Shown: positions 16,240-24,357 of the stretch, in pieces
How positions within the stretch are numbered: position 1 is the first letter of the stretch
How the letters are laid out: each line of letters opens with the position of its first letter
Origin: Deltaproteobacteria bacterium
Lineage (GTDB): Bacteria > Desulfobacterota > Syntrophia > Syntrophales > UBA2210
Reading direction: 5' to 3'
Length of the DNA stretch: 64,000 nt
Assembly: GCA_016933965.1 (NCBI GenBank)
Contig: JAFGTS010000042.1
Span: 50,833 to 114,832, forward strand
Made by a program: the position numbers and the translations under genes
The notes under the pieces: model-generated
What the model was told of the DNA's origin: nothing
Seen by the model: the letters and a program-made list of their open reading frames with translations, nothing else
Databases searched by the model: none

Positions 16240-16302
16240 GGATTACGGATTACGGATTATGGATTACGGATTATGGATTATGGATTACGGATTACGGATT
16301 AC
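16240..16302. repeat. Heptamer tandem array GGATTAC/T, nine units
   Basis: Nine contiguous 7-bp units, each GGATTA followed by C or T, then a different block (GATTCACGAATCGCGAATCC). Similar arrays are at 48019-48109 and 54839-54883. The array is intergenic. Confidence 0.85.
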
Positions 16303-16436
16303 GATTCACGAATCGCGAATCCCGGATCCCGAGAGGGTGCCGGACGGCGACCGTCTTGACAACCGCGGGGTGATGTAATAGGGAATGGTGTCCGGTTCTA
16401 TTCGGGAGAAGTGTCAAGAACTGCTTGGGGTGTGTA

Positions 16437-17306
16437 ATGAAGACAAGAAACCTCCTGATTTCCTCCGTAACGATTCTGTTGTTTCTCCTGCTCGTCCTGG
16501 TTCTGTATGTGAACCGGGACCTGATCATGCCCGGTGACCGCGGCGAGACGGTTCTGGAGGATACCGTTTCCGTTCGTCCCATCGGCGAGGGGAGACCGTC
16601 AGCCGCTGATGAATCCACAGGAACAATGGTCAAAAAGAAAATCATGCCGCCGCCTCCTCACTCCGCCGGTGCACCGGCCGGTGAGAAGGCCGAGGCGGCT
16701 TACAAGCGCCTTCAGGAAGAGGTCGTCCTGTTTTTTGACTACCTTGATCAGCAGGACTATGTCAGGGAATATCATTTCCCCCAGGGGACCTACCGGCATT
16801 CGCTGGGCCTCCTGTCAAAACTCTTCGCCCGTCCGCCCATCGTCTCCGGTGAAACAAAGGACCTTTTCGTCCTCGCCGGGAATCTCGCCCATTTCTGCCG
16901 GGTCATTGGAAAGGAGGATATCGCCTTTGTGAAGGATGTCCTGTCCCAGGAGGAGGAGATCATGGAATCGGCCATGGACCTCTTCTTTGATTGGGCCATG
17001 GTCCAGATGAATACCGGTGAAGGGGGGCTGGCCGATTCGTTCGAGGAACTCTACGAATATGCCGCTTTCTTTCTGAACACGCTCGGCGGCAGGTCCTATC
17101 TGATGCGGAGAGATTCAAAGGTCAGGATGCTGATAACCTATTACGCTATCCTGATCGTCGACCATGCGGAGAGGAAAAACCTTAATCATTACGGCATCGC
17201 TCTCAAACCCCGTATCGATCTCCTTATGGACGACATGTCACAGTTCCAGGGACTGGAATACCGGGACAGATACCTTACGGTGCTCCGGAGGATAGGAAAG
17301 TCCTAA
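16437..17306 (+). CDS. Membrane-anchored protein of unknown function
   Basis: A 289-residue protein with one N-terminal transmembrane anchor (residues 5-25, rich in Leu and Val), a Pro-rich linker (KKKIMPPPPHSAG) and a C-terminal helical domain of about 210 residues that would lie in the periplasm. I do not recognise the family. The domain has many aromatic and acidic residues (VVLFFDYLDQQDYVREYH) and no Cys or catalytic signature. The ATG has GGGGTG about 6 nt upstream. Its stop overlaps that of the convergent GpsA-like gene by 4 bp. Confidence 0.6.
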   Translation: MKTRNLLISSVTILLFLLLVLVLYVNRDLIMPGDRGETVLEDTVSVRPIGEGRPSAADESTGTMVKKKIMPPPPHSAGAPAGEKAEAAYKRLQEEVVLFFDYLDQQDYVREYHFPQGTYRHSLGLLSKLFARPPIVSGETKDLFVLAGNLAHFCRVIGKEDIAFVKDVLSQEEEIMESAMDLFFDWAMVQMNTGEGGLADSFEELYEYAAFFLNTLGGRSYLMRRDSKVRMLITYYAILIVDHAERKNLNHYGIALKPRIDLLMDDMSQFQGLEYRDRYLTVLRRIGKS

Positions 17307-18505
17307 AAACCAAGTCTCGTGAGGATCCCTTTCTGTCGCCGGTACCACAGGTTCGGCAGCAGCCGGTAGAGGACCCGCGAGGATGTGGTGATGTACTCTT
17401 TTTCCCGTTTATCGAACTGGCAGGCCTGGATGATCTGTTCCCTGATATCCTCCCGTGTTCCTCCCTCGTTGAATATTCTGTACGCAGCATGAAAGAGCGG
17501 GCTGTACATGTTCTTCTTTTCGAGAAACCGGTGCACGTTTTTCATAGTATCCGGTCCCTCCGGGGTGCCGTCGATCCGTTCGAGCGCCTGTCGGTGGGTT
17601 TCAATGGGGTTCCCGTTGAACAGTTCATAATAGTACCTGCCGTATCGGTAATTTTTGCTGGCCACCGATGAAAGGGTGACGTACATGTCGCCCACCCCGG
17701 CCTGGCTGTGAAATGCCTGAAAACCGCCACCGAGAATCTTCGAGAGCGCTCTGATCTCAACACCAGAACGGGCGAAAAGGGTCCCCGGCATGGAATTCCC
17801 CAGGTCCAGGCAATCGATGATCCCCTTGATATTGGCAACGATGTTCTTAAGGGCGCCGCAGGCTTCTATCCCCACGGTGTCCACGTTGTAATACGAGTTC
17901 AATTCCTGCCGGCTGACACTGAAAAATTTTTTCCTGACAAGGCGCGTAATCTTTCGTTTCCCTGCCACGGTTACACAGACCGGTTTTCCTGCGGCCAGAT
18001 CGATGTCGAAAAAAGGGCCGCCGACACAGACCAGGTCATGCTTGTGCAGCAGATCAAAAAGGTGATTTTCGATCATCTGCGAGGGCGTCACCAGCCCCCG
18101 TGTTTTTTCATCAGAGGTAAGTCCCTTGATCGGTGATATCAGGCAGGTCGCGCCCTTTTTCTTTTCCAAGATCGGTTTTATGTAATTCAGTATTTCAGGC
18201 AGACCCCGCATGGTGATCGCAAGCATGACGAAGCTGTTCTCTTCGATCACCTGTTCCAGGTTATGGGTCGCCTGCACGTTCTTGCCGAGCCGGGGGACGT
18301 TTTCAATGCCGCCGAAGATCGCGGACAGGTCATTGGTGAGATGTTTCGGATTCAGGCCGGTCGCGTTGATTTCCCGGCAGAGGCCGGCATCATGGTAATA
18401 GAGCTGTATCTTTTTCCCGTCACGGGCGAATTTGTAGGCAAAGGCGGTTCCCAGTCTTCCCGGTCCGATAATGGCGATCTTCGACGAGTCAAGCCCTGAA
18501 TTCAT
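17303..18505 (-). CDS. Glycerol-3-phosphate dehydrogenase-like (GpsA family), long form
   Basis: NAD(P)-binding 6-phosphogluconate-dehydrogenase-like protein of 400 residues. The N-terminal Rossmann motif is IAIIGPGRLGTAF; the catalytic Lys region of GpsA is recognisable as GACGALKNIVANIKGI, followed by the LFARSGVEIRALSKILGG segment. GpsA is normally about 335 residues; this one has an extra ~60 at the C-terminus (FDKREKEYITTSSRVLYRL). It would interconvert glycerol-3-phosphate and DHAP. It is divergent from the ABC-transporter/glycyl-radical cluster that includes glycerol kinase, with back-to-back promoters 25 bp apart, so co-regulation is plausible. Exact substrate remains uncertain because of the divergence. 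Confidence 0.65.
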   Translation of the reverse strand: MNSGLDSSKIAIIGPGRLGTAFAYKFARDGKKIQLYYHDAGLCREINATGLNPKHLTNDLSAIFGGIENVPRLGKNVQATHNLEQVIEENSFVMLAITMRGLPEILNYIKPILEKKKGATCLISPIKGLTSDEKTRGLVTPSQMIENHLFDLLHKHDLVCVGGPFFDIDLAAGKPVCVTVAGKRKITRLVRKKFFSVSRQELNSYYNVDTVGIEACGALKNIVANIKGIIDCLDLGNSMPGTLFARSGVEIRALSKILGGGFQAFHSQAGVGDMYVTLSSVASKNYRYGRYYYELFNGNPIETHRQALERIDGTPEGPDTMKNVHRFLEKKNMYSPLFHAAYRIFNEGGTREDIREQIIQACQFDKREKEYITTSSRVLYRLLPNLWYRRQKGILTRLGF

Positions 18506-18554
18506 GGCGCATCCTTGATATGAACTTTTTGATTATACCCGGTATGGTTCAGGG

Positions 18555-18583
18555 AGCATAGCGGGACGCCCATACGCTGTCAA
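18555..18583 (-). promoter_or_regulatory. Promoter for the GpsA-like gene
   Basis: Minus strand TTGACA (18578-18583), 17-bp spacer, TATGCT (18555-18560). Confidence 0.55.
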
Positions 18584-18608
18584 CATGTTAATTAAAAAAA
18601 CTTCACGG

Positions 18609-18637
18609 TTGACAATGAAATGTGCAGGAAGTATAAG
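18609..18637 (+). promoter_or_regulatory. Promoter for the ABC transporter operon
   Basis: TTGACA (18609-18614), exact 17-bp spacer, TATAAG (18632-18637), about 40 bp before the GTG start of the ATPase gene. With the minus-strand promoter at 18555 it forms a compact divergent pair with 25 AT-rich bases between the -35 boxes. Confidence 0.65.
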
Positions 18638-18677
18638 GCGGAATGTTGTGAGATTTGAAATTGAAAGGTGAAATTGA

Positions 18678-19406
18678 GTGATAACCTTCAGGGGTGTGAA
18701 CAAGTGGTTCGGAAAACTCCATGTTCTGAATAACATCAATTTTCATGTGAAATCCGGCGAGGTTGTCGTTGTGTGCGGCCCCAGCGGTTCCGGAAAGAGC
18801 ACCCTGATCCGCTGTATCAATAAGCTGGAACCTATCCAGGAGGGTGAAATAATTGTCGATAACATTCCCATTCACAATGCCCGCATCAATATCACCCACC
18901 TTCGGGCCGAGATCGGCTTCGTGTTCCAACAGTTCAACCTCTATCCACATATGACCGCGCTTGAAAACATAACCCTGGCCCCGATAAACGTCAGGAAGCT
19001 GAAACATGACGAGGCAGAGGGCCTGGGGATGCAGCTTCTCAAGAAGGTCGGTATAACCGAAAAGGCCCATTCCTATCCGGCCCAGCTGTCGGGTGGTCAG
19101 CAACAGCGGGTGGCCATAGCGAGGGGTCTGGCCATGCGCCCGAAGATAATGCTCTTTGATGAGCCGACGTCGGCCCTTGATCCGGAAATGATAAACGAGG
19201 TTCTGGATGTCATGCGTGATCTTGCCCGCGAGGGGATGACGATGATCGTCGTCACCCACGAGATGGGATTCGCCCGCGAGGTGGCTGACCGTGTCGTGTT
19301 CATGGATGAGGGGATGATCATGGAGACGGCGGAACCGAATGAGTTTTTCTATAATCCGCAGCATGACCGTACAAAACTGTTTCTGAGCAAGATTTTGTCG
19401 CATTGA
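18678..19406 (+). CDS. glnQ: Polar amino-acid ABC transporter ATP-binding protein
   Basis: Cytoplasmic ATPase of a family-3 (polar amino acid type) importer, 242 residues. Walker A is GPSGSGKST, the Q-loop lies in [11 protein letters not shown], the ABC signature is [12 protein letters not shown], Walker B is [12 protein letters not shown] and the H-loop His is in VVTHEMGFA. All are intact and the length is typical of GlnQ/HisP. The start is GTG, 8 nt after AAAGGTG. It is followed by genes for the binding protein and a fused permease. The symbol reflects family, not proven glutamine specificity. Confidence 0.88.
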   Translation: MITFRGVNKWFGKLHVLNNINFHVKSGEVVVVCGPSGSGKSTLIRCINKLEPIQEGEIIVDNIPIHNARINITHLRAEIGFVFQQFNLYPHMTALENITLAPINVRKLKHDEAEGLGMQLLKKVGITEKAHSYPAQLSGGQQQRVAIARGLAMRPKIMLFDEPTSALDPEMINEVLDVMRDLAREGMTMIVVTHEMGFAREVADRVVFMDEGMIMETAEPNEFFYNPQHDRTKLFLSKILSH

Positions 19407-19481
19407 TGTCTATTCGGTCGGCGTCTGTTCGCTCGACGCCGAGGGAAGGGTATTGAACATTAGACAGCAAGGAGGTTTCTG

Positions 19482-20333
19482 ATGAAAAGGCATGTGTGGA
19501 AGTTTTCGTTGGTGGTTGTGGTCGCCGCATTACTGGTTCCCAGCTTCTGCTTCGCCGGGGCAACATACGACAAGGTGAATGAGGCAGGCGTCGTTCAGGC
19601 GGGGCTGATGTATAACAGCATCCCGGCGGCATATTTCAATGATAAGAATGAATGGGTCGGTTTCGACGTTGATATCGCCGAGGAGGTGGTCAAGAGGATC
19701 GGGCAGCAGATGGGGAAAGAGCTCAAGATGGAAAAAGTGAAGGTCAATAACAAGACCCGTATCTCCTTTTTGACCTCGGGCCGGATCGACATGAGCACTG
19801 CGAACATGACCCATAAACGGGAACGGGATAAGACGATAGACTTCTCAATCACTTACTTCTTCGATGGCCAGAAGATCCTGGCGAAGAAGGGTGAGTACAA
19901 GGACCACAAGGATTTCATCGGAAAGCGACTTGCCTCCATGCAGGGTACCACCAGTGAAAAGAACGCCATCAATCTGCTCAAGAAACTGGGTGATCCCGAT
20001 GCGGAAAAACACGTCATCAGCTTCCAGGATGAACCGTCCTGCTTCCTGGCGCTCCAGCAGGGCAAAGTTGCCGGCTGGACGACGGACAGCACCATTCTTC
20101 TCGGCTATGCCGCCAAGGAGCCGGGGAAATATGAGCTGGTCGGCGACTTCTTCAGCGACGAACCCTATGGGATAGGCGTTCCCGAAGACGACAGCGACTG
20201 GCGTGATGCGATCAATTTCGCCCTGCAGGATATGTGGATGGACGGTACCTACATGAATATCTATAACAAGTGGTACGGTCCCGATACTCCTTACTTCTTC
20301 CCGATGACTGAAAAGATCGAGATGTGGCCGTAA
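19482..20333 (+). CDS. Periplasmic solute-binding protein, family 3
   Basis: Receptor of the adjacent ABC importer, 283 residues. A signal peptide (MKRHVWKFSLVVVVAALLV) ends at CFAGA, with cleavage predicted after about residue 26. The family-3 signature is present: IPAAYFNDKNEWVGFDVDIAEEV early, then IDMSTANMTHKRERDKTIDFS, where the Arg normally binds a substrate alpha-carboxylate, and the KRLASMQGTTSE hinge-domain start. Ligands of this family are amino acids and related small compounds. The ribosome-binding site is AAGGAGG. A terminator just downstream suggests that the receptor is made in excess of the permease. Confidence 0.88.
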   Translation: MKRHVWKFSLVVVVAALLVPSFCFAGATYDKVNEAGVVQAGLMYNSIPAAYFNDKNEWVGFDVDIAEEVVKRIGQQMGKELKMEKVKVNNKTRISFLTSGRIDMSTANMTHKRERDKTIDFSITYFFDGQKILAKKGEYKDHKDFIGKRLASMQGTTSEKNAINLLKKLGDPDAEKHVISFQDEPSCFLALQQGKVAGWTTDSTILLGYAAKEPGKYELVGDFFSDEPYGIGVPEDDSDWRDAINFALQDMWMDGTYMNIYNKWYGPDTPYFFPMTEKIEMWP

Positions 20334-20374
20334 GACCTTTGAGGGGTGGGAGAACATTACCATGAATCGAAAAG

Positions 20375-20407
20375 ACTGCGGCCCGGATCCCCGGGTCGCA
20401 GTTTTTT
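20375..20407 (+). terminator. Intrinsic terminator/attenuator between receptor and permease genes
   Basis: ACTGCGGCCCGG pairs with CCGGGTCGCAGT (one mismatch) across a 4-nt loop and is followed by six Ts. Partial termination here would lower permease expression relative to the binding protein. Confidence 0.75.
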
Positions 20408-20450
20408 CGTGTCCCCCCCGGATGAAACGATATATGCGAAGATGGTATAA

Positions 20451-22244
20451 ATGAATTCCTGGAAGCAGCGATTACAGCAATTATCCGTAGTGGCCGGACT
20501 GGCCGTACTCATCCTTATCATATTCACCCAGATAGATTTCGGCTATGATTTTCACTGGGCGGTCCTCTATGAGGAAAATCCCACCTATCATGAGGTTTTC
20601 GGGAAATGGCTTCTCCGGGGACTTGTCGTTACCATAGAAATATCCCTCATCAGCGCCCTCGTGGCTCTTGTCCTGGGAACCTTTTTCGGTATCGCCAGGC
20701 TGTCGCAATTCAAGCCGCTCTATTATTTTTCCACGGCATATGTTGAATTTTTCCGCAACACACCGCTTCTGGTACAGCTTTTTTTCTGGTATTTTGCGTT
20801 TCCCATGGCCGTACCCGAGGGGGTGAGGCAGTTCTTATATGATCACAATTATGAGTTCTGGGCCGCGACGGGAGGGCTGAGCATATATACGGCTTCCTTT
20901 ATCGCCGAGATAGTCCGCGCGGGCATACAGGCCATTCCCCGCGGTCATCTCGAGGCCGCCGATTCTTCGGGTCTCACGAGGATACAAACACTGCGGTTCG
21001 TCATTCTGCCTCAGGCGTTTCGAGTCATTATTCCTCCCCTGGGCAGCGAGTTTCTCAACAACATGAAAAACTCCTCCCTTGCCATGGTGGTCGGTGTCGC
21101 AGACCTCTGCTGGCAGGCGCAGCAGATAGAGTCATTTACCTTCAGGGGCTTTGAGGCAACGACCGCGGCAACCCTGATATACCTCAGTCTCTCGCTGATC
21201 ATCAGTGTCATAATGAACAGCATCAATCATCATCTGAAGATCGGTGAAAAGGAATTGAACGCCCTCGACCGTGTCTTTGAAGGCATCGTGAGACCGTTCA
21301 TATATGCCGCAAAACTCATATGTGCCGGTGGCGGGAAGCTTACCGGACTCGCCATCAGCGGAAGGGCCCCGGTCGACAAGACGAAGGAGCTCTATGTTTC
21401 GAGCGGTACACAGTGGTTTGAGCGGCTGCTGAAAGTTCTGACAGCGGCGGGAAAAGCCCTGTTCGTCCTGTTCTTCGGCGGTTTTTTGATCTACGTCGGG
21501 TACGGTGTGTGGCATTTTAACTGGACGGTCATAGCAGATAATATTCGGGCCCTGCTCATCTGGACCTTTCCCCATGGCGGTGGTGGTGAGATCTTCCACG
21601 GCCTGGGGGGGCTTGCTCTCAGTATCATTCTTGCGCTCATCTCGCTGACGATCAGCTTCGGTATCGGTCTTGCGGCTGGACTGGGGCGCCTGAGCAGGAA
21701 TTCACTGATCAGTACGCCGAGCATTCTCTATATAGAACTGATCCGTGGCAACCCTCTCATCATGGTCATTTTCTGGGTCTATTTCTTTTCCCCGATCGTA
21801 ACGGGAATGCAGATCAATGTGTTCTGGAGCGCCCTGATCGCCTTTACCATATTTTCAGGGGCCTATCTCGCCGAGATCGTCAGGGCCGGTGTTTCGGCAA
21901 TACCCTACGGCCAGGTCGAAGCGGCCACGTCATCGGGCCTGAATTATCTCAAGACCATGCGGTTCGTTGTCCTTCCTCAGGCGCTCAAGATCATGATACC
22001 CGCCATCGTGGGACAGTTTATCGCTCTCTTCAAGGACACTTCGCTGGCGTATATCATCGGCGTTTTCGAATTGACCACCGTGGCCCAGACCGTTAACAAC
22101 CGCCTCATGATCTATCCCTTTGAGATCTACACGACCATCGCCGTCCTCTATTTTCTCTGCTGTTACGGCATGAGCGACGTGGCACGGCGGCTGGAGCTCA
22201 AATATTCACCGGACAAACAGATAGAAGCGCCCAGGATGGCCTGA
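20451..22244 (+). CDS. Fused double permease of the amino-acid ABC transporter
   Basis: A 597-residue inner-membrane protein containing two complete HisM/GlnP-type permease domains on one chain. Domain 1 (about 1-265) has its EAA cytoplasmic loop at 168-190 (HLEAADSSGLTRIQTLRF); domain 2 (about 335-597) has a second at 489-511 (QVEAATSSGLNYLKTMRF). The two loops are homologous, so the protein arose by fusion of two permease genes that are normally separate and form a heterodimer. A charged cytoplasmic linker (about 265-325) joins them. It pairs with the ATPase and binding protein upstream. The ribosome-binding site is weak. Confidence 0.85.
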   Translation: MNSWKQRLQQLSVVAGLAVLILIIFTQIDFGYDFHWAVLYEENPTYHEVFGKWLLRGLVVTIEISLISALVALVLGTFFGIARLSQFKPLYYFSTAYVEFFRNTPLLVQLFFWYFAFPMAVPEGVRQFLYDHNYEFWAATGGLSIYTASFIAEIVRAGIQAIPRGHLEAADSSGLTRIQTLRFVILPQAFRVIIPPLGSEFLNNMKNSSLAMVVGVADLCWQAQQIESFTFRGFEATTAATLIYLSLSLIISVIMNSINHHLKIGEKELNALDRVFEGIVRPFIYAAKLICAGGGKLTGLAISGRAPVDKTKELYVSSGTQWFERLLKVLTAAGKALFVLFFGGFLIYVGYGVWHFNWTVIADNIRALLIWTFPHGGGGEIFHGLGGLALSIILALISLTISFGIGLAAGLGRLSRNSLISTPSILYIELIRGNPLIMVIFWVYFFSPIVTGMQINVFWSALIAFTIFSGAYLAEIVRAGVSAIPYGQVEAATSSGLNYLKTMRFVVLPQALKIMIPAIVGQFIALFKDTSLAYIIGVFELTTVAQTVNNRLMIYPFEIYTTIAVLYFLCCYGMSDVARRLELKYSPDKQIEAPRMA

Positions 22245-22246
22245 TT

Positions 22247-22385
22247 TCGGGATTCGGGAACCGGGAATCGTGATCCGGAAACAATACGACCGCATTTTTT
22301 CGCTTCATGCTTATCGCTTAACGTCTCACGAAGTCATTCTCCGTAACGACCTTTTATTATGGTAATCTCGAATCTCGAATCACGG
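22247..22385. repeat. Composite intergenic repeat, third copy
   Basis: Contains GGGATTCGGGAACCGGGAATCGTGATC, ATTTTTTCGC, CGCTTAACGTCTCACG and AATCTCGAATCTCGAATC, the same block types and order as 5258-5346. It occupies the first part of the 358-bp gap before the SCP2 gene; the remainder (22386-22602) shows only the SCP2 ribosome-binding site and no clear promoter. Confidence 0.5.
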
Positions 22386-22602
22386 ATCCCGATGCCGTCA
22401 CAGGGCTGGATATCTTCAAATTTGTTTGATATTAGAAACAAATCGTGAAAAAATACCTTCCCTGTGCATCGACGGCCGGAATATTCGGGTGTCCGCTGCA
22501 GCCTGTTTTTCCGGTTTTTCAGAAGGGGGGCCTTCACCGGTCGTGCCGGGAGGGAAGCCCTTTCGGTGATTGAACGATCCGCACCAGCAAGGAGGACTGG
22601 GT

Positions 22603-23004
22603 ATGAGTGAAAAAGTCGTCTATCTAAGCCCCGAGTGGAGGGACGAGGCTGAAAAGCGCCTGAACGAGCAGCTCTCTCCGGAACGGATGAACTTCATAAC
22701 ATCGTCCATGACCAACATTTACAAGAACTGTCCCGACGGAAGAGAACGCTTCCTTCACTTCAACTTTGAGAAGGGTAAACTGAAGGACCTGCTGGTGGGG
22801 GAGGGTGAGCCGCCGAAGGCGGAATTCATCATAACCGGTAATTACGAAATATTTGCGAAGGTAACAAAAACCGAACTGGGTTCCCAGAGAGCACTGATGA
22901 CGGGTAAGCTGAAACTGAAGGGGAACATGGTGAAGGCACTGAAACTGGCTGCCGTGTCAGACCGGGTGCAGAAAGTCCTTGCCTCCATACAGGCGGAATA
23001 TTAA
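22603..23004 (+). CDS. SCP2 (sterol carrier protein 2) domain protein
   Basis: A 133-residue single-domain protein of the SCP2 fold, which holds a hydrophobic ligand such as a fatty acyl group. Typical segments are RFLHFNFEKGKLKDLLVGEG and the C-terminal GKLKLKGNMVKALKLAA. In anaerobes such small SCP2 proteins are often encoded with catabolic enzymes, though their role is unclear. The ATG follows AGGAGG by 7 nt. It is the first gene of a tightly spaced series (12 bp to the M24 gene) that ends at the terminator at 30.37 kb. Confidence 0.75.
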   Translation: MSEKVVYLSPEWRDEAEKRLNEQLSPERMNFITSSMTNIYKNCPDGRERFLHFNFEKGKLKDLLVGEGEPPKAEFIITGNYEIFAKVTKTELGSQRALMTGKLKLKGNMVKALKLAAVSDRVQKVLASIQAEY

Positions 23005-23016
23005 GGAGGTGCCGAA

Positions 23017-24243
23017 ATGACAGCAAATTCCGGAAAACAGGATCCCTATTTCATCGATTTCCCGAAACGGATCAGGGACATACAGGCAGCAATGGCGAAA
23101 GATAACATCGATGTCTATCTCGGCTCCCGCCTCAGAACGTTGTCATGGACGCTCGATGCCTTCTGCCCCTGGAGGAGTTACGTGGTCATCCCCGCCGAAG
23201 GGCTGCCGATGGCCTTTACCTTCGTGATCGATGCGGCGCGTGTCGCTGATGATTCATGGCTCGACGAAGAGCATGTCATGGGGTTCGCGCCCATGGGGGG
23301 GCAGGACCAGATCGAGCAGATATCGGATTTCATCAAGGAGTGCCTGAAAAACGGAAAGGGGAGGGTCGGCATTGAAAGCGGCATGTCGAACTACCTGCCC
23401 GAGGGGAATCTGACCCATTACGAATACGAACAGTTCAAGGCGGCATTGCCGGGCGCGGAACTGGTGAACGCCCATACGCTGATCGACCGTCTTGCCCTGA
23501 TAAAGGACGAGGGAACGATCAATCGCTTCCGGGAGGCGTCACGGATCGTGGACGAGGGACACAGGGCCGTCTATGAGGCCATCAAGGACGGCGGCTGGAA
23601 AGGGATGACGGAAACGGAGATCGGCGGTCTTGCCGCCTATGCCATGAGGAAAGCGGGAAGCGAGTGGGAATGGTCGTTCACCGGCGGAAACGAGATCGCC
23701 AGCGGATACCGGACAGGCCTTGCCGGTGGCGCCTGCACGCCCGCATCCAGGCGGGAACTGAAGGCCGGTGAACCGCTCATGGTTGATATCCATGCCATGT
23801 TCAAACTGGCCCTGGGAGACCATGCGCACAATTACCTGATAGCACCCGTAACGGACCGGCAGTGGTGGCATGCCAACAATTTCGTGGATATCGTCCGGCG
23901 CACCCTCGAGACCTATCGTGCGGGCATCACGCCCTCGCGGCTCGCGCAAGAAATGATAAATTTCGCCGATGAACGGGGTTTTGCCGATTACATGGTGCCC
24001 GGTTTTGAACATGGTATCGGCCTTTTGGGTGATGAGTGGCGTATCGGCCTGAACGACGGGCCTTTCCCGTACTGGACGAACCCGGATCATGTCTATCAGG
24101 AGAACGAGGTCCTCATCTGTGCCATGCAGTACGCCTGTCCGGATGAAGATATCGGTTTCAGGTACGAGAATCCCATCGTTATAAAAGCGACGGGATGCGA
24201 GCCGCTTTCCCTCTATCCTCTCGGCATTGAGGAAATTGGATAG
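23017..24243 (+). CDS. M24 (creatinase/aminopeptidase P) family protein with altered metal site
   Basis: A 408-residue pita-bread-fold protein with the two-domain layout of creatinase, Xaa-Pro dipeptidase and the DMSP lyase DddP. Of the five M24 metal ligands, Asp257 (LMVDIHA), Asp268 (LGDHAH), His332 (GFEHGIGL) and Glu384 (FRYENPIV) are present, but the usual Glu of the TIEPG motif is Ala369 (ENEVLICAMQY). Ordinary dinuclear peptidase activity is therefore doubtful; a C-N or C-S cleaving enzyme, as in the creatinase and DddP branches, is an alternative. Its place in a glycyl-radical catabolic operon fits a role in processing a small imported compound. Confidence 0.7.
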   Translation: MTANSGKQDPYFIDFPKRIRDIQAAMAKDNIDVYLGSRLRTLSWTLDAFCPWRSYVVIPAEGLPMAFTFVIDAARVADDSWLDEEHVMGFAPMGGQDQIEQISDFIKECLKNGKGRVGIESGMSNYLPEGNLTHYEYEQFKAALPGAELVNAHTLIDRLALIKDEGTINRFREASRIVDEGHRAVYEAIKDGGWKGMTETEIGGLAAYAMRKAGSEWEWSFTGGNEIASGYRTGLAGGACTPASRRELKAGEPLMVDIHAMFKLALGDHAHNYLIAPVTDRQWWHANNFVDIVRRTLETYRAGITPSRLAQEMINFADERGFADYMVPGFEHGIGLLGDEWRIGLNDGPFPYWTNPDHVYQENEVLICAMQYACPDEDIGFRYENPIVIKATGCEPLSLYPLGIEEIG

Positions 24244-24357
24244 CGGGGTGCTCCGAGCACCCTGGGCCATGGCAGACGGAGCGTTGCGGCGGGACGCAGG
24301 GGGAGACAATTATCCGGCCGGCGCAGGTGTGAGTGATAATACCAGGGGAGGAGAAAC

